Shown one piece after another: positions 1 through 6,269 of a DNA stretch of 9,352 nt; within the stretch, counting starts at the first letter, position 1, and every line of letters begins with the position of its first letter. Made by a program: the position numbers and the translations under genes. The stretch spans positions 1-9,352 of the forward strand of contig CAZBZU010000076.1 of NCBI GenBank assembly GCA_964496495.1, in the 5' to 3' direction. Below the pieces are notes generated by a model. It did no database searches. It saw only the letters and a list, made by a program, of their open reading frames with translations, and was not told the origin of the DNA. This DNA comes from JASBRS01 sp964496495. GTDB taxonomy: Bacteria; Deinococcota; Deinococci; Deinococcales; Trueperaceae.

Positions 1-1175
1 AGCCAGAAGGCGCCCGCCAGCAGAACCAGACGCACCCCGTCCCAGATGAGGTGCGTGCCCTGACGCTCGAGCAGGTTGAGCGTCTCGGAGACCGGGAACA
101 CCCCGAACTGCACCAGGAACATCGGCGCCAGCAACCGCACGAAGTGCCCCGACGTGCGCCACGATTCTCCGAACAGGAGCGCGAACAGGCCCGGCCCGAC
201 GAGCGCCAACGCCACGGCGGGCAGCGCCGCGAGTGCGACGAGCCGGGCGACCGTCGCCAGCAGCAGCCCGCGCAGCCGGCCGGAGTCTTCCCGCAGGATC
301 TTCGCCGCCTGCCCGACGTAGACCTGGCTCACGGAGCGCCCCAGCAGCGTGACGGGAGCGCCCACCACGCGCTGCGCCAGCGCCACCCAGCCGGCCACGC
401 GGGCGTCGTACAACGCCACGAACAGCAGTGCTGGGATCTGCAGCGAGGCGGTGCTGAGCAGCGCCGCCACGGCCGAGAACTGCGGGAAGCGGCGGTAGCG
501 GCGGGCGGCGGCGGCCATGCCACCCAGGCTCACCGAGCTCAGGACGGTCCGCGGCTGCCGCAGCACCAGCTGCACCAGCGGCCCGACGGAGCCGACGCGA
601 CCGATGGCGTCGCCCCCCAGCAGGCCCGCCACGCCGCCGTGGAAGAAGCCGAACACCAACTGGGCCACCACCTGGAGGACGCCGCGCGCGGCCGTGGCCC
701 CTCCCAGGGGGCGGAAGCGCTCCTTGCGGATCGCCCAGTAGCTGAGCGCCTGGAAGACCGCGGCTCCGGCGACGCTGATGGGCAGCAGCCACAGGTACCG
801 CGCCAGCGGCTCGGCGTGCAGCCAGGCCAGCACGGGGCCGCGTACCCCCGCGACCAGCAGGCCTGCCACCACCGACACCCCCAGCGCGATCGACAGCGAC
901 AGCGCCAGCACGTTGATCGCCTCGTCGTCGCCCGGGGCGACCGACACAGCGACCTCGTAGCGGAGCGAGCCGATCACCACCAGGAACGACAGCAGGGCCA
1001 CGAACACGCCCAGGTAGCCGAACTCGGAGGGAGTGTACAGGCGCGTGAGGACCGGCGAGGCGAGCAGCAGCACGGCCTGCCCGCCGGCGGTGCCGGCGAC
1101 CAGCACCCCCACATTGCGCAGCGTGCGCCCGCTGGGAATCAACGAGCGCAGCACCGAGTCCCTCTCTCGCCTCAT
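1..1175 (-). CDS. Wzx-type polysaccharide/O-antigen flippase (3' end outside window)
   Basis: Integral membrane protein expected to flip undecaprenyl-linked sugar units across the inner membrane (oligosaccharide flippase / polysaccharide biosynthesis protein, MOP superfamily). Reading the minus strand from the ATG at 1175 gives 391 full codons with no stop before the window edge. The start is MRRERDSVLRSLIP, then a hydrophobic helix (about residues 21-43) and the segment LTRLYTPSEFGYLGVF at 43-58, a hallmark of this family's second helix. Several further Leu/Val/Ala-rich helices separated by Arg-rich loops follow. Family members are usually 400-500 residues, so the missing C-terminus is short. 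The ATG overlaps the stop of the aminotransferase gene (ATGA), and there is no good ribosome binding site in front, so translation is probably coupled. The family call rests on the helix pattern and this motif; the sugar substrate is inferred from the neighbours. Confidence 0.85.
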   Translation of the reverse strand, partial: MRRERDSVLRSLIPSGRTLRNVGVLVAGTAGGQAVLLLASPVLTRLYTPSEFGYLGVFVALLSFLVVIGSLRYEVAVSVAPGDDEAINVLALSLSIALGVSVVAGLLVAGVRGPVLAWLHAEPLARYLWLLPISVAGAAVFQALSYWAIRKERFRPLGGATAARGVLQVVAQLVFGFFHGGVAGLLGGDAIGRVGSVGPLVQLVLRQPRTVLSSVSLGGMAAAARRYRRFPQFSAVAALLSTASLQIPALLFVALYDARVAGWVALAQRVVGAPVTLLGRSVSQVYVGQAAKILREDSGRLRGLLLATVARLVALAALPAVALALVGPGLFALLFGESWRTSGHFVRLLAPMFLVQFGVFPVSETLNLLERQGTHLIWDGVRLVLLAGAFW

Positions 1176-2287
1176 CCCAGGGCATCGGACAGGACGCCGA
1201 CGACGTGGTCCTGCAACTCGGGCTCCATCTCGGGCCAGATCGGCAGGCTGAGCACCTGCGTGGCGGCGAGATCGCTCACCGGGAAGCGCGGGAAGCGGCC
1301 GGCATAGGCAGGCAGTCGATCCTGCGGCACCGGGTAGTACACCATGGTGGCCACGCCTTGCGCCTTCATCGCCGCGCGCACGGCGTCGCGATCGGCATGC
1401 TCCAGCCTCACGGTGTACTGGTGGAACACGTGGCCGTCGACGATGGCCGGGGTCGCGACGCCCGGCACCTCGGCGAGGCGCGCGTTGTAGCGCTCGGCCA
1501 CGGTGCGGCGGAGCTCGTTGCGGCGCGCCACGTGCGGCAGCTTCACGCGCAGCACGGCGGCCTGGAGGCTGTCGAGGCGCGAGTTGTAGCCGATCGTCTC
1601 GTTGTGGTACTTGGCCTTGGCCCCGTGCGCGCGCAGCATGCTCGCGGCCTCCGCGACGGCGTCGTCATCGGTGGCGATGAGGCCGGCGTCGCCGAAGGCG
1701 CCCAGGTTCTTCGAGGGGAAGAAGGAGTAGGCGCCGGCGTCGCCGATGGTGCCCGTGCGGCGTCCGCCCGCCTCCCCGCCGAACGCCTGCGCGCAGTCCT
1801 CGAGGATCTTGAGCCCGTGCGCGCGGGCGATGCTCGTGAGCGCCTGCATGTCGCACGGGCGGCCGAACAGGTGGACGGGCAGGAGCGCCTTGGTGCGCGG
1901 CGTGATGGCGGCCTCGACCCTCGCGGCGTCGAGGTTCAGGCTCTCCAGCTCGATGTCGACGAAGACGGGCGTGGCACCCACCACGCTGATCGCCTCGGCG
2001 GTGGCGAAGAAGCTGAAGGGCGTGGTGACGACCTCGTCGCCGGGCCCCACCCCCAACGCCCGCAGGGCGATGACGAGGGCATCGGTGCCGGAGTTCACGC
2101 CCACGGCGTGACGCGTGCCTAGGAAGGCCGCGGCCTCCTGCTCGAAGGCCTTCACGTCCGGGCCCATGATGAACTTCCCGGAGCGCACGACCGCGAGGAG
2201 CGCGGCCTGCACCTCGTCCCACAAGCCGTCGATCTCCGGGGAGAGATCGAGCACGGGCACGTTCTTGAGGTCGATAGCTTGACTCAC
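1172..2287 (-). CDS. wbpE: DegT/DnrJ/EryC1/StrS-family PLP aminotransferase, WbpE-like
   Basis: Nucleotide-sugar aminotransferase, probably converting UDP-3-keto-GlcNAcA to UDP-GlcNAc3NA with glutamate as amino donor, in the cytoplasm. The protein is 371 residues, normal for the family. NSGTDA at 65-70 is the PLP-phosphate loop, ED at 163-164 supplies the Asp that contacts the pyridine nitrogen, and SFFPSKNLGAFGD at 188-200 holds the Schiff-base lysine K193. The chosen start is a GTG at 2287 that overlaps the acetyltransferase stop (GTGA) and has GGAGG five bases upstream; reading further upstream only gives an Arg/Gly-rich shadow. Its place directly after WbpB- and WbpD-like genes supports the WbpE assignment over other sugar aminotransferases of the family, such as those acting on dTDP-sugars. 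Substrate is inference; the family is certain. Confidence 0.88.
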   Translation of the reverse strand: MSQAIDLKNVPVLDLSPEIDGLWDEVQAALLAVVRSGKFIMGPDVKAFEQEAAAFLGTRHAVGVNSGTDALVIALRALGVGPGDEVVTTPFSFFATAEAISVVGATPVFVDIELESLNLDAARVEAAITPRTKALLPVHLFGRPCDMQALTSIARAHGLKILEDCAQAFGGEAGGRRTGTIGDAGAYSFFPSKNLGAFGDAGLIATDDDAVAEAASMLRAHGAKAKYHNETIGYNSRLDSLQAAVLRVKLPHVARRNELRRTVAERYNARLAEVPGVATPAIVDGHVFHQYTVRLEHADRDAVRAAMKAQGVATMVYYPVPQDRLPAYAGRFPRFPVSDLAATQVLSLPIWPEMEPELQDHVVGVLSDALG

Positions 2288-2898
2288 TGGATCCTCCGCA
2301 CGCAGGCACCGTCCACCAGCTGGTAGACGTGGCCCTGGCTGTCCGTTGCACGCCCCTGGGCATCGAACTCGAGGCGGTCGCCGTAGGCGCTCATCCAGCC
2401 GATCCGCCGGGCGGGCACCCCTGCCACGATGGCATAGTCCGGCACGTCCCTGGTCACCACCGCGCCGGCCGCCACGAACGCCCCTTCCCCCAGCGTGACG
2501 CCGCACACCACGGTGGCGTTGGCGCCGATGCTCGCCCCGCGACCCACGCGCGTCTCCTGATAGTCCGCGGAGGTGTTGCGCGGGAACGCGCTACGGGGGG
2601 TCCGCACGTTGGTGAAGACCATGCTGGGGCCGCAGAAGACGTCGTCCTCGAGCACCACCCCTTCGTAGACGCTGACGTTGTTCTGGATCTTGACGTTGTC
2701 GCCGATGGTCACGTTGCTGGCCACGAACACGTTCTGCCCGAGCGAGCAGCGCTCGCCGACAACCGCGCCGGACATGACGTGGCAGAAGTGCCAGACTCGG
2801 GTTCCGCGGCCGATCCGCGCGCCCGCGTCCACCACCGCCGTCTCGTGCACCAACGCCGTGGCGTGCACCGCGGCCTCGCTTCCGCCGCCACCGCTCAC
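2284..2898 (-). CDS. wbpD: UDP-2-acetamido-3-amino-glucuronate N-acetyltransferase, WbpD-like
   Basis: Left-handed beta-helix acetyltransferase that would add an acetyl group from acetyl-CoA to the 3-amino group of UDP-GlcNAc3NA, giving UDP-GlcNAc3NAcA. The 204-residue protein has hexapeptide repeats through most of its length. Segments typical of the WbpD/WlbB group are SLGQNVFVASNVTIGDNVKI (52-71), NNVSVYEGV (73-81), FCGPSMVFTNVRTPRS (88-103) and VAGVPARRIGWMS (158-170). A 30-residue tail follows (AYGDRLEF...), as in WbpD. The start is a GTG at 2898 overlapping the oxidoreductase stop (GTGA), with AGGTGG seven bases upstream. The open frame continues far upstream, but only antisense-like Arg/Gly-rich sequence is found there. 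The N-terminus has an unusual SGGGGS stretch, slightly longer than the 191 or so residues I recall for the Pseudomonas enzyme. Confidence 0.9.
   Translation of the reverse strand: MSGGGGSEAAVHATALVHETAVVDAGARIGRGTRVWHFCHVMSGAVVGERCSLGQNVFVASNVTIGDNVKIQNNVSVYEGVVLEDDVFCGPSMVFTNVRTPRSAFPRNTSADYQETRVGRGASIGANATVVCGVTLGEGAFVAAGAVVTRDVPDYAIVAGVPARRIGWMSAYGDRLEFDAQGRATDSQGHVYQLVDGACVRRIQ
2293..2297 (-). promoter_or_regulatory. Ribosome binding site for wbpE-like gene
   Basis: GGAGG on the minus strand, five bases before the GTG at 2287. It decides this start over the much longer upstream open frame. Confidence 0.7.
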
Positions 2899-3911
2899 AG
2901 CGTCGCCACCTCGCTCGGCGACGAGCGACCGTCGTCGGAGAGCACCACCGACTCGCCGTTGGTGACCAGCGACCGCTGCGCCGCCTGCAACACGTGCAGC
3001 ACGTCCGCGCCGCTGGCGCCGTCGGTGAGCGGCGGCTGCCTGGACGCCATGGCGTCGAGGAAGGCCTGGCACTCCGCCCGCAGCGGCTCGGTATCGGGGA
3101 ACGGGACGGGAACGCCGTCGGCGCGCACCGCCACAGGGTCGCCTCCGGCCCCGTCGAGCTCGACGTGCTGGTCGTAGAGCAGGAGCTGCTTGCTTACGTC
3201 GTCGAAGCTGGCCATGCGCCGGTCGCCGATGACCACCAGCCGCTGCTCCTTGAAGGGGTGCAGCCAGGACACGTGGATGTGCGCCCGCACCCCGTTGTTG
3301 AAGAGCAGGTGGGTGACGGTCACGTCGGCGATGTTGGGCTGCAGGTAGGAGCCGCCGGTGGCCGACACCTGGAACGGCAGCTCGCCCATCAGGCGCAGGA
3401 TCACCGCGACGTCGTGGGGCGCGAAGCTCCACAGGATGTTCTCCTCGCGGCGCACCTTGCCGAGACTGAGCCGGTTGGAGTAGACGTACTGGACGCGCCC
3501 GAGCTCGCCTTCGCGGACCATGCGGGTCAGCTCGACGATGGCCGGGTGGTACTCCAGTACGTGACCCACCATCAGGATGCGGCCGCCGGCCCGGGCCAGG
3601 CGGACCAGCTCCGCGCCCTCGGCGTAGCGCAGCGCCAGCGGCTTCTCCGCGAAGACGTCCTTGCCCGCCGCCAGCGCGCGCTTCGCCAGCTGATAGTGGG
3701 TGGCCGCCGGGGTCGCCAGGACCACGCCATCGACGTCCGCGGCGAGGGCGCTGTCGAACTCCTCGACCACGCGCGCGTCCGGCGCCAGCTCGCGGGCCTT
3801 GGCTCGGCCGGCGTCGGTGGCGTCGCACACCATGCCGAGCGCGCCCAGCGAGGCGAAGTTGCGCACCAGGTTCTTGCCCCAGTAGCCGCATCCGACGACT
3901 GCCACCTTCAT
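2895..3911 (-). CDS. wbpB: Gfo/Idh/MocA oxidoreductase, WbpB/WlbA-like UDP-GlcNAcA 3-dehydrogenase
   Basis: NAD-dependent sugar dehydrogenase expected to oxidise C3 of UDP-N-acetylglucosaminuronic acid, the first step before transamination by the WbpE-like enzyme. In the characterised pathway its NADH is recycled with 2-oxoglutarate made by the aminotransferase. The protein is 338 residues. MKVAVVGCGYWGKN opens a Rossmann fold (GxGxxG at 7-12), AEKPLAL at 88-94 carries the family EKP lysine (K90), GHVLEYHPA lies at 116-124, and WSFAPHD at 161-167 gives the His/Asp expected at the active site. I chose the ATG at 3911 because the glycine motif begins within seven residues and AGGTGA lies four bases upstream. 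An upstream ATG at 3977 would add 22 Arg-rich residues with no family counterpart. This is the first gene of the visible operon, so its promoter should lie in 3912-4377. Confidence 0.88.
   Translation of the reverse strand: MKVAVVGCGYWGKNLVRNFASLGALGMVCDATDAGRAKARELAPDARVVEEFDSALAADVDGVVLATPAATHYQLAKRALAAGKDVFAEKPLALRYAEGAELVRLARAGGRILMVGHVLEYHPAIVELTRMVREGELGRVQYVYSNRLSLGKVRREENILWSFAPHDVAVILRLMGELPFQVSATGGSYLQPNIADVTVTHLLFNNGVRAHIHVSWLHPFKEQRLVVIGDRRMASFDDVSKQLLLYDQHVELDGAGGDPVAVRADGVPVPFPDTEPLRAECQAFLDAMASRQPPLTDGASGADVLHVLQAAQRSLVTNGESVVLSDDGRSSPSEVATL
2906..2911 (-). promoter_or_regulatory. Ribosome binding site for wbpD-like gene
   Basis: AGGTGG on the minus strand, seven bases before the GTG at 2898. 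It lies inside the end of the oxidoreductase gene and supports the short start. Confidence 0.6.
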
Positions 3912-4377
3912 GCCATCACCTGCTCCGTTCCTGCCTCGGCGCGACGTCGGGCCGCGCCGGCCGGCGCAGTGGCACAACGCCCGTCATAGCGTCACGATGT
4001 CCTCGAGGGTGATCGCCGTCGGTGGCATGAGCCTCGAGCCCTCGGCTAGTTGCCTCTCGTGGATCCGGCTGCCTTCGTCGAAGATCCGGCGGTTTGGGCG
4101 AGTGTATGGACGATGTGCGCCGTCCTCCCTCCGTAGGCGCCGCCCGGCATGGGCCGAGGCTGGCACTCACGCACCCGGCGTGGCAGGTGGCTCGCCGGTG
4201 AGGTCGACCGAGCCGGCCCGGGAGCCGGCTCCATCTCCGCTGGCTCGAGCCCTGCCACGAAGCCGGAGCGTGCCTCCATTCTGCTGCGCCGCGCGACAGG
4301 TCTGTGGATTATTCGGAGCAAATTCGTCCTTCGCGCGTCGCCGGCAAGCAGCGCCTCGAAGAGGCCCCGCAGCGCCG
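3912..4377. other. Intergenic stretch without a convincing gene
   Basis: About 466 bases between the start of the sugar operon (minus) and the membrane-protein remnant (plus). Open frames here are short or Arg/Pro/Ala-rich and carry no recognisable domain. The stretch should hold the operon promoter, but I find no good -35/-10 pair. It contains a perfect hairpin at 4210-4231 and a locally AT-richer patch around 4309-4328 (ATTATTCGGAGCAAATTC), which is the most plausible place for a promoter or a rearrangement scar. A minus-strand frame ending at 3984 has a protein-like tail, discussed in the findings. No tRNA-like fold was seen. Confidence 0.5.
4210..4231. repeat. Perfect 8-bp inverted repeat (hairpin)
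   Basis: Arms GAGCCGGC (4210-4217) and GCCGGCTC (4224-4231) flank a six-base loop CCGGGA. The stem is perfect and GC-only but for one pair. There is no T-tract on either side, so it is not a standard intrinsic terminator. It sits in the gene-poor stretch upstream of the truncated membrane-protein frame. A short palindrome GGTCGACC lies immediately to its left (4202-4209). Confidence 0.5.
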
Positions 4378-4896
4378 ACGATCGCCCTGTACCTGGTCCT
4401 CAGGCGCTACAACCGGACCCTGGCGCTGGTCGGGAGTCTGTTCGCCATGTTCTTCAACGTCTACGACGTGTGCGTGACCGAGCTGGGCTCGCTGACGCTG
4501 GTGAGCCTCGCCCACGGGTACGCCGGCGCCACCACCGAGACGCTCAGGAGCTCCCTGGTTCAGGCAGCCACCTACGGCTACTACGCGCTTCCCATCCAGA
4601 CGACGCTCAGCTTCGCGATCGGCTCGATCGGCTACCTCTTCTGGTCCATCCCCATGCTGAAGGGGACCTTCCGCCGCTGGACCGCGATCTACGGGGCCGT
4701 CGCGAGCCTCGTGGGCATCGCCGGGTCGGCGGCCCCGCTGGTTCCATCCTCCGCCATTCTCGGGCTGTGCCAGCTGATCTGCGTTCCCGCCGTAGGTTTG
4801 TGGTTCGTCTTCGTCGGGGTCCAGCTCCATCGGCACAGCAGAGCCGCCGGCGGTGCGTCGCTGCAACGGGCGGCCGCAGCGCCGTCGTTCCGCTAG
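4378..4896 (+). pseudogene. 5'-truncated multi-helix membrane protein, DUF4386-like remnant
   Basis: The plus-strand frame ending at TAG 4894-4896 encodes about 172 residues of convincing membrane protein from about 4381 on: IALYLVLRRYNRTLALVGSL, a Tyr/Leu-rich segment, IGSIGYLFWSIPMLKG, then RRWTAIYGAVASLVGIAGSA and a last helix VPAVGLWFVFVGVQLHR. This order (polar VLRRYN segment, helix, helix ending in a short RRW turn, two closing helices) resembles the C-terminal two-thirds of DUF4386-type proteins. Those normally begin with two further helices about 80 residues upstream. The upstream part of the same frame is Arg/Pro-rich, contains no helix, and no other frame restores one. The first in-frame ATG with helix sequence is at 4447, inside the homologous region. 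I read this as a remnant left by a deletion or rearrangement, or a gene with an unusual start. The family call is from memory of the pattern and is moderate. Confidence 0.5.
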
Positions 4897-4965
4897 CGGG
4901 CCGCTGCGATCGCTCCGCCCTGAAGCGCCAGTCCGCCTACGCGAGCGAGCCCAACCGCCTCACCC

Positions 4966-6198
4966 TCAACGGAGCTCCGTCACGCTGTTCCCGGTCTGGT
5001 TGGCGATCCAGACGTTGCCGCTGGCATCCGCCGCCACCCCCCAGGGCGAGCTGAAGCCGTAGCTGCCCGTGGCGTTGGAGTAGACGACGGGGTTGGCGTA
5101 GTCCCCCGCCGGGAGCTCCGNNNNNNNNNNNNNNNNNNNNNNNNNNNNNNNNNNNNNNNNNNNNNNNNNNNNNNNNNNNNNNNNNNNNNNNNNNNNNNNN
5201 NNNNNNNNNNNNNNNNNNNNGAAGCCGTAGCTGCCGCCGGAGTACACCACGGGGTTGGCGAAGTCCCCGGCCGGGAGCTCCGTCACGCTGGGGGCACCGA
5301 CGTTGGTGATCCAGATGTTGCCGCTGGCATCCGCCGCCACCCCCCAGGGCTGGTCGAAGCCGTAGCTGCCGCCGGAGTACACCACGGGGTTGGCGAAGTC
5401 CCCGGCCGGGAGCTCCGTCACGCTGGGGGCACCGGCGTTGGTGATCCAGATGTTGCCGCTGGCATCCGCCGCCACCCCCCAGGGCGCGCTGAAGCCGTAA
5501 CTTCCCGTGGCGTTGGAGTAGACGACGGGGTTGGCGTAGTCCCCCGCCGGGAGCTCCGTCACGCTGTCCCCCCCGAACTGGTAGTTGGCGATCCAGACGT
5601 TGCCGCTGGCATCCACCGCCACCCCGCGGGGCCCGCTGAAGCCGTAGCTGCTGCCGGAGTACACGACGGGGCTGGTGTACTCCCCCGACGGCAATTCCGT
5701 CACGCTGTTCCCGACTCCGTTGGTGATCCAGACGTTGCCGCTGTCGTCCACGGCCATCCCCAAGGGCCCGTTGAAGCCGTAGCTGCTGCCGGAGTAGACG
5801 GTAGCCGACAGCCCCTCCACCGTGACCAGCGTCATCCTCGTCGCCGCAGCGCCGCCGCTGCCGGCCGCGGTGAGCGTGAAGAGGTACTGAAGGCTGCTGC
5901 TACCCGCGTTGTTGCTTGGCAACGAGACGCGCGCGCTGGTGCTGGCGCCGAGATCCAGCGCGCCCGCGTAGGCGCTGCCGTTGACCGTCACCCCGGTGCC
6001 GGGACTGACGCTCAAGCTGTAGCCCGTGACGTTGCTGCCGCTCCAGCTCAGGGTGGTGCGTTCGCCGAAGCTAGCGAGCGTCGCGGGACTCGCCGAGAAC
6101 GACGCGATGCTCGGCCCGCTCGCGGTCTGCCGGCTGCACCCCGCCATCAGCAGGGTCACGCCGAGCGCAATAGCGGCGAGGGAACGACGGTGTCTCAC
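4966..6198 (-). CDS. Lipoprotein with Ig-like domain and NHL/Vgb-type beta-propeller repeats (interrupted by assembly gap)
   Basis: Exported lipoprotein, likely anchored on the cell surface or in the periplasm; specific role unknown. A signal peptide with lipobox LMAGC puts the lipidated cysteine at residue 21. Residues 29-128 look like an Ig/PKD-type fold (SFSASPATLASFGERTTLSW...). From about 136 to the end there are repeats of the form YGF-x-x-P-x-G-V-A-x-D-A-S-G-N-x-W-I-x-N...S-V-T-E-L-P-A-G, the pattern of NHL or Vgb-like propeller blades. Five copies are readable and at least one more lies in the 100-N gap (residues 327-360). Both sides of the gap are in the same frame. The start is GTG at 6198 with GGAGGT four bases upstream. 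The protein ends directly after the last SVTEL. Such propellers usually bind proteins or sugars; Vgb-like lyase activity is unlikely, because the blades are near-identical and no catalytic His is seen. Confidence 0.88.
   Translation of the reverse strand: MRHRRSLAAIALGVTLLMAGCSRQTASGPSIASFSASPATLASFGERTTLSWSGSNVTGYSLSVSPGTGVTVNGSAYAGALDLGASTSARVSLPSNNAGSSSLQYLFTLTAAGSGGAAATRMTLVTVEGLSATVYSGSSYGFNGPLGMAVDDSGNVWITNGVGNSVTELPSGEYTSPVVYSGSSYGFSGPRGVAVDASGNVWIANYQFGGDSVTELPAGDYANPVVYSNATGSYGFSAPWGVAADASGNIWITNAGAPSVTELPAGDFANPVVYSGGSYGFDQPWGVAADASGNIWITNVGAPSVTELPAGDFANPVVYSGGSYGFXXXXXXXXXXXXXXXXXXXXXXXXXXXXXXXXXXELPAGDYANPVVYSNATGSYGFSSPWGVAADASGNVWIANQTGNSVTELR
5053..5772 (-). repeat. Tandem 135-147 bp coding repeats of the propeller lipoprotein
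   Basis: Units begin at GAAGCCGTA on the plus strand: 5053 (runs into the gap), 5221-5355, 5356-5490, 5491-5637 and 5638-5772; further partial copies flank both ends. Unit lengths are 135 bp (45 residues) except 5491-5637, which is 147 bp because of two 2-residue loop insertions (NATG and YQFGGD types). Units 5221-5355 and 5356-5490 differ at only 5 of 135 positions, so they look recently duplicated. The 68 readable bases of the 5053 unit differ at two positions from the 5491 unit, so they share a subtype. Confidence 0.9.
5121..5220. other. Assembly gap of 100 Ns
   Basis: Exactly 100 unknown bases, the conventional placeholder for a gap of unknown size, inside the near-identical repeats. The true length need not be 100. 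Given the repeat period, the shortest fill that completes one blade is 73 bases (79 if the longer loop type is present), plus any number of whole units. Confidence 0.95.
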
Positions 6199-6202
6199 GG
6201 CT

Positions 6203-6208
6203 ACCTCC
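6203..6208 (-). promoter_or_regulatory. Ribosome binding site for the propeller lipoprotein
   Basis: GGAGGT on the minus strand, four bases before GTG 6198. It begins only five bases after the UUCG hairpin, so hairpin folding could affect ribosome access. Confidence 0.75.
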
Positions 6209-6213
6209 AGAGT

Positions 6214-6237
6214 GGGGCGGGCCCGAAGGCCCGCCCC
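6214..6237 (-). terminator. Strong UUCG-capped stem-loop between the two lipoprotein genes
   Basis: On the minus strand the RNA reads GGGGCGGGCC, UUCG, GGCCCGCCCC: a perfect 10-bp stem, closed by C-G around a UUCG loop, one of the most stable tetraloops known. It starts 32 bases after the stop of the 682-residue lipoprotein gene. No U-tract follows (ACUCU, then the next gene's GGAGGU), so it is either a weak terminator/attenuator or an mRNA stabiliser and processing boundary within a dicistronic transcript. A second, weaker inverted repeat, AGCGTC (6242-6247) with GACGCT (6261-6266), precedes it in the same 71-base spacer. Confidence 0.65.
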
Positions 6238-6269
6238 GTTGAGCGTCGAAGAATGGCTCTGACGCTAGC

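Noticed and set aside
51..1307. 418-codon plus-strand open frame rich in Gln, Arg, His and Ala
   Set aside because: It lies antisense to the flippase, has shadow-type composition without any domain, and GC-rich codon bias readily opens this frame. The minus-strand reading gives a clear membrane protein.
1205..2122. 305-codon plus-strand frame opposite the aminotransferase
   Set aside because: Antisense shadow with an Arg/Gly/His/Val-rich sequence; the opposite strand has K193 and other PLP-enzyme motifs.
2899..3891. Long N-terminal extension of the acetyltransferase frame
   Set aside because: The extension is an Arg/Gly/Ala-rich out-of-frame reading of the oxidoreductase gene. The GTG at 2898 has a ribosome site and the WbpD-like sequence starts right after it.
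2994..3989. 331-codon plus-strand frame opposite the oxidoreductase
   Set aside because: Antisense shadow without domain motifs; the true gene has a Rossmann fold and EKP motif.
4309..4866. 185-codon minus-strand frame opposite the membrane remnant
   Set aside because: Gly/Gln/Asp/Arg-rich with no domain; the plus strand encodes obvious transmembrane helices.
4969..4980. Palindrome ACGGAGCTCCGT near the end of the propeller gene, considered as a terminator
   Set aside because: It is inside the coding sequence (Thr-Glu-Leu-Arg), it recurs almost unchanged in each repeat unit as part of the TEL motif, and no T-tract follows.
5053..5772. Regular repeats considered as a CRISPR array
   Set aside because: Units are contiguous and in frame, 135-147 bp long, and encode propeller blades; there are no unique spacers.
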